Assembly: GCA_964016885.1 (NCBI GenBank)
Contig: OZ024745.1
Location: forward strand, 48,211,042 to 48,275,041
DNA length: 64,000 nucleotides
Direction of reading: 5' to 3'
From: Eledone cirrhosa
Lineage: Eukaryota > Mollusca > Cephalopoda > Octopoda > Eledonidae
Shown piece after piece: positions 55,001 to 61,000 of the stretch; position 1 is the first letter of the stretch; each line of letters opens with the position of its first letter. Position numbers and translations under genes: made by a program. The notes beneath the pieces were generated by a model. It worked only from the letters and a program-made list of their open reading frames with translations, did no database searches and was not told where the DNA came from.

Positions 55001-58000
55001 TCCTGACACCAACTGCTTTAGTAACCACTACTGACACCAACTGCTTTAGTAACCACTCCTGACACCAACTGCTTTAGTAACCACTCCTGACACCAACTGC
55101 TTTAGTAACCACTCCTGACACCAACTGCTTTAGTAACCACTCCTGACACCAACTGCTTTAGTAACCACTACTGACACCAACTGCTTTAGTAACCATTCAT
55201 GACACCAACTGCTTTAGTAACCACTCCTGACACCAACTGCTTTAGTAACCACTCATGACACCAACTGCTTTAGTAACCACTCCTGACACCAACTGCTTTA
55301 GTAACCACTCATGACACCAACTGCTTTAGTAACCATTCATGACACCAACTGCTTTAGTAACCACTACTGACACCAACTGCTTTAGTAACCATTCATGACA
55401 CCAACTGCTTTAGTAACCATTCATGACACCAACTGCTTTAGTAACCACTCATGACACCAACTGCTTTAGTAACCACTCATGACACCAACTGCTTTAGTAA
55501 CCACTCCTGACACCAACTGCTTTAGTAACCATTCATGACACCAACTGCTTTAGTAACCACTCATGACACCAACTGCTTTTGTAACCACTCCTGACACCAA
55601 CTGCTTTAGTAACCACTCCTGACACCAACTGCTTTAGTAACCACTCATGACACCAACTGCTTTAGTAACCACTCATGACACCAACTGCTTTAGTAACCAC
55701 TCATGACACCAACTGCTTTAGTAACCACTCATGACACCAACTGCTTTAGTAACCATTCCTGACACCAACTGCTTTAGTAACCACTCATGACACCAACTGC
55801 TTTAGTAACCATTCATGACACCAACTGCTTTAGTAACCACTCATGACACCAACTGCTTTAGTAACCATTCATGACACCAACTGCTTTAGTAACCACTCAT
55901 GACACCAACTGCTTTAGTAACCACTCATGACACCAACTGCTTTAGTAACCATTCATGACACCAACTGCTTTAGTAACCATTCCTGACACCAACTGCTTTA
56001 GTAACCACTCATGACACCAACTGCTTTAGTAACCATTCCTGACACCAACTGCTTTAGTAACCACTCATGACACCAACTGCTTTAGTAACCACTCCTGACA
56101 CCAACTGCTTTAGTAACCACTCATGACACCAACTGCTTTAGTAACCACTCATGACACCAACTGCTTTAGTAACCACTCATGACACCAACTGCTTTAGTAA
56201 CCACTCCTGACACCAACTGCTTTAGTAACCACTCCTGACACCAACTGCTTTAGTAACCACTCCTGACACCAACTGCTTTAGTAACCACTCCTGACACCAA
56301 CTGCTTTAGTAACCATTCCTGACACCAACTGCTTTAGTAACCACTCCTGACACCAACTGCTTTAGTAACCACTCCTGACACCAACTGCTTTAGTAACCAC
56401 TCCTGACACCAACTGCTTTAGTAACCACTCCTGACACCAACTGCTTTAGTAACCACTCCTGACACCAACTGCTTTAGTAACCACTCCTGACACCAACTGC
56501 TTTAGTAACCACTCCTGACACCAACTGCTTTAGTAACCACTCCTGACACCAACTGCTTTAGTAACCATTCCTGACACCAACTGCTTTAGTAACCACTCCT
56601 GACACCAACTGCTTTAGTAACCACTACTGACACCAACTGCTTTAGTAACCACTACTGACACCAACTGCTTTAGTAACCACTACTGACACCAACTGCTTTA
56701 GTAACCACTCATGACACCAACTGCTTTAGTAACCACTCCTGACACCAACTGCTTTAGTAACCACTCCTGACACCAACTGCTTTAGTAACCACTCCTGACA
56801 CCAACTGCTTTAGTAACCATTCCTGACACCAACTGCTTTAGTAACCACTCCTGACACCAACTGCTTTAGTAACCACTCCTGACACCAACTGCTTTAGTAA
56901 CCACTCCTGACACCAACTGCTTTAGTAACCACTCCTGACACCAACTGCTTTAGTAACCACTCCTGACACCAACTGCTTTAGTAACCACTCCTGACACCAA
57001 CTGCTTTAGTAACCATTCCTGACACCAACTGCTTTAGTAACCACTCCTGACACCAACTGCTTTAGTAACCACTACTGACACCAACTGCTTTAGTAACCAC
57101 TACTGACACCAACTGCTTTAGTAACCACTCATGACACCAACTGCTTTAGTAACCACTCCTGACACCAACTGCTTTAGTAACCACTCCTGACACCAACTGC
57201 TTTAGTAACCACTCCTGACACCAACTGCTTTAGTAACCATTCCTGACACCAACTGCTTTAGTAACCACTCCTGACACCAACTGCTTTAGTAACCACTCCT
57301 GACACCAACTGCTTTAGTAACCACTACTGACACCAACTGCTTTAGTAACCACTCCTGACACCAACTGCTTTAGTAACCACTCCTGACACCAACTGCTTTA
57401 GTAACCACTCCTGACACCAACTGCTTTAGTAACCACTCCTGACACCAACTGCTTTAGTAACCACTACTGACACCAACTGCTTTAGTAACCATTCATGACA
57501 CCAACTGCTTTAGTAACCACTCCTGACACCAACTGCTTTAGTAACCACTCATGACACCAACTGCTTTAGTAACCACTCCTGACACCAACTGCTTTAGTAA
57601 CCACTCATGACACCAACTGCTTTAGTAACCATTCATGACACCAACTGCTTTAGTAACCACTACTGACACCAACTGCTTTAGTAACCATTCATGACACCAA
57701 CTGCTTTAGTAACCATTCATGACACCAACTGCTTTAGTAACCACTCATGACACCAACTGCTTTAGTAACCACTCATGACACCAACTGCTTTAGTAACCAC
57801 TCCTGACACCAACTGCTTTAGTAACCATTCATGACACCAACTGCTTTAGTAACCACTCATGACACCAACTGCTTTTGTAACCACTCCTGACACCAACTGC
57901 TTTAGTAACCACTCCTGACACCAACTGCTTTAGTAACCACTCATGACACCAACTGCTTTAGTAACCACTCATGACACCAACTGCTTTAGTAACCACTCAT

Positions 58001-61000
58001 GACACCAACTGCTTTAGTAACCACTCATGACACCAACTGCTTTAGTAACCATTCCTGACACCAACTGCTTTAGTAACCACTCATGACACCAACTGCTTTA
58101 GTAACCATTCATGACACCAACTGCTTTAGTAACCACTCATGACACCAACTGCTTTAGTAACCATTCATGACACCAACTGCTTTAGTAACCACTCATGACA
58201 CCAACTGCTTTAGTAACCACTCATGACACCAACTGCTTTAGTAACCATTCATGACACCAACTGCTTTAGTAACCATTCCTGACACCAACTGCTTTAGTAA
58301 CCACTCATGACACCAACTGCTTTAGTAACCATTCCTGACACCAACTGCTTTAGTAACCACTCATGACACCAACTGCTTTAGTAACCACTCCTGACACCAA
58401 CTGCTTTAGTAACCACTCCTGACACCAACTGCTTTAGTAACCACTCATGACACCAACTGCTTTAGTAACCACTCCTGACACCAACTGCTTTAGTAACCAC
58501 TCATGACACCAACTGCTTTAGTAACCATTCATGACACCAACTGCTTTAGTAACCACTCCTGACACCAACTGCTTTAGTAACCACTCATGACACCAACTGC
58601 TTTAGTAACCACTCCTGACACCAACTGCTTTAGTAACCACTCCTGACACCAACTGCTTTAGTAACCACTCATGACACCAACTGCTTTAGTAACCACTCAT
58701 GACACCAACTGCTTTAGTAACCACTCCTGCACCAACTGCTTTAGTAACCACTCATGACACCAACTGCTTTAGTAACCACTCATGACACCAACTGCTTTAG
58801 TAACCACTCCTGACACCAACTGCTTTAGTAACCACTAATGACACCAACTGCTTTAGTAACCATTCATGACACCAACTGCTTTAGTAACCACTCCTGACAC
58901 CAACTGCTTTAGTAACCACTCATGACACCAACTGCTTTAGTAACCACTCATGACACCAACTGCTTTAGTAACCACTCATGACACCAACTGCTTTAGTAAC
59001 CACTCCTGACACCAACTGCTTTAGTAACCACTCATGACACCAACTGCTTTAGTAACCATTCATGACACCAACTGCTTTAGTAACCACTCCTGACACCAAC
59101 TGCTTTAGTAACCACTAATGACACCAACTGCTTTAGTAACCACTCCTGACACCAACTGCTTTAGTAACCACTCCTGACACCAACTGCTTTAGTAACCACT
59201 CATGACACCAACTGCTTTAGTAACCACTCATGACACCAACTGCTTTAGTAACCACTCCTGCACCAACTGCTTTAGTAACCACTCATGACCCTAACCCTAC
59301 CCTTACCCCACCACCACCATCATCATGATCCCCTCCACCATCATCATGATCCCCTCCACCATCATCATGATCCCCTCCACCATCATCATGATCCCCACCA
59401 CCATCATCATGATCCCCTCCACCACCATGATCCCCTCCACCATCATCATCATGATCCCCACCACCATCATCATGATCCCCACCACCATCATGATCCCCAC
59501 CACCATCATCATGATCCCCACCACCATCATCATGATCCCCACCACCATCATCATGATCCCCTCCACCATCATCATGATCCCCTCCACCATCATCATGATC
59601 CCCTCCACCATCATCATGATCCCCTCCACCATCATCATGATCCCCTCCACCATCATCATGATCCCCACCACCATCATCATGATCCCCTCCACCACCATCA
59701 TCATGATCCCCTCCACCACCATCATCATGATCCCCTCCACCACCATGATCCCCACCACCATCATCATGATCCCCACCACCATCATCATGATCCCCACCAC
59801 CATCATCATGATCCCCTCCACCATCATCATCATGATCCCCTCCACCATCATCATGATCCCCTCCACCATCATCATGATCCCCTCCACCATCATCATGATC
59901 CCCACCACCATCATCATGATCCCCTCCACCATCATCATGATCCCCACCACCACCATCATCATGGTCCCCTCCACCATCATCATGGTCCCCTCCACCATCA
60001 TCATGATCCCCACCACCATCATCATGATCCCCTCCACCATCATCATGATCCCCACCACCATCATCATGATCCCCTCCACCACCATCATCATGATCCCCTC
60101 CACCACCATCATCATGATCCCCTCCACCATCATCATAATCATTATCACCGTTTGATGTCTATTTTCTATGCTTGCATGAGTTAGAAGGCTGTCACAATTG
60201 AGCTCTGACTGGTCATTCTGTTTGGGGCTTGGTTTCTGTGGCTAGATGCCCTTCCTAATGACAACTACTTTACAGTATGTACTGGTAGTATTTTATTGTG
60301 ATATAAGCACTATCCTATTACAGTGTAGACAGAGTACTTTTGTCATGGTACCAGCACAACCATCTTACAGGTGAACTGGATGCTTTTCACCATGGCACAA
60401 ACACTTCCATCTTATCAACAAAACAGAATATTGAAATATTACTGTATCTAACTATCAATCTTATAATCTTTTACTAGGTCCTATTTTCAATGAGAAAATG
60501 AACCAAAATATAACTATTCAAAATGGTGACTGCTTTTGTCCAGATTTCATTAAAGGAACAGAATATTTGATTATGACCAATAAATATTACGAGACTGAGT
60601 CTGGGTAAGTATTCCAGTAATTTCAAATTAATTTTAATTCTCTTAAGTTTGTAATTTATGCTTTAAACCTTTTGATAAGAACCGCTAGATATCACCCCTT
60701 GTTCTATGGTACAAAGCTTTTTGTTTTAAAATATTTATAATTGTCTGAAAACCTTCCATCATAATTTTTATGTTGTTTTAACCCTTTAGCATTTAAACCG
60801 GCTGTATCTGGCCAGAATTTTCATATCTTTCTTTTCAAACCGGCCATGACTGGCCATTCATATCCATGTTAAGGTATTGTTCTCAAAATAAATAATATCA
60901 AAATCTCATAGATTCGATATTATGTGAGATAAAACCTTTACAATGAAAATAGAATAGTAAATATAGAGTAATATAAATGCTAATGGGTTAAACACAAGAT

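Noticed and set aside
24731..59287. CRISPR-like array
   Set aside because: The 28-bp units follow each other with no spacers, the unit varies by point changes, there are no cas genes, and the DNA is animal.
59285..60184. 299-codon HHHHDPL-repeat ORF and its frame partners
   Set aside because: Product of a minisatellite with units in multiples of three; three frames are open at once, one of them on the minus strand.
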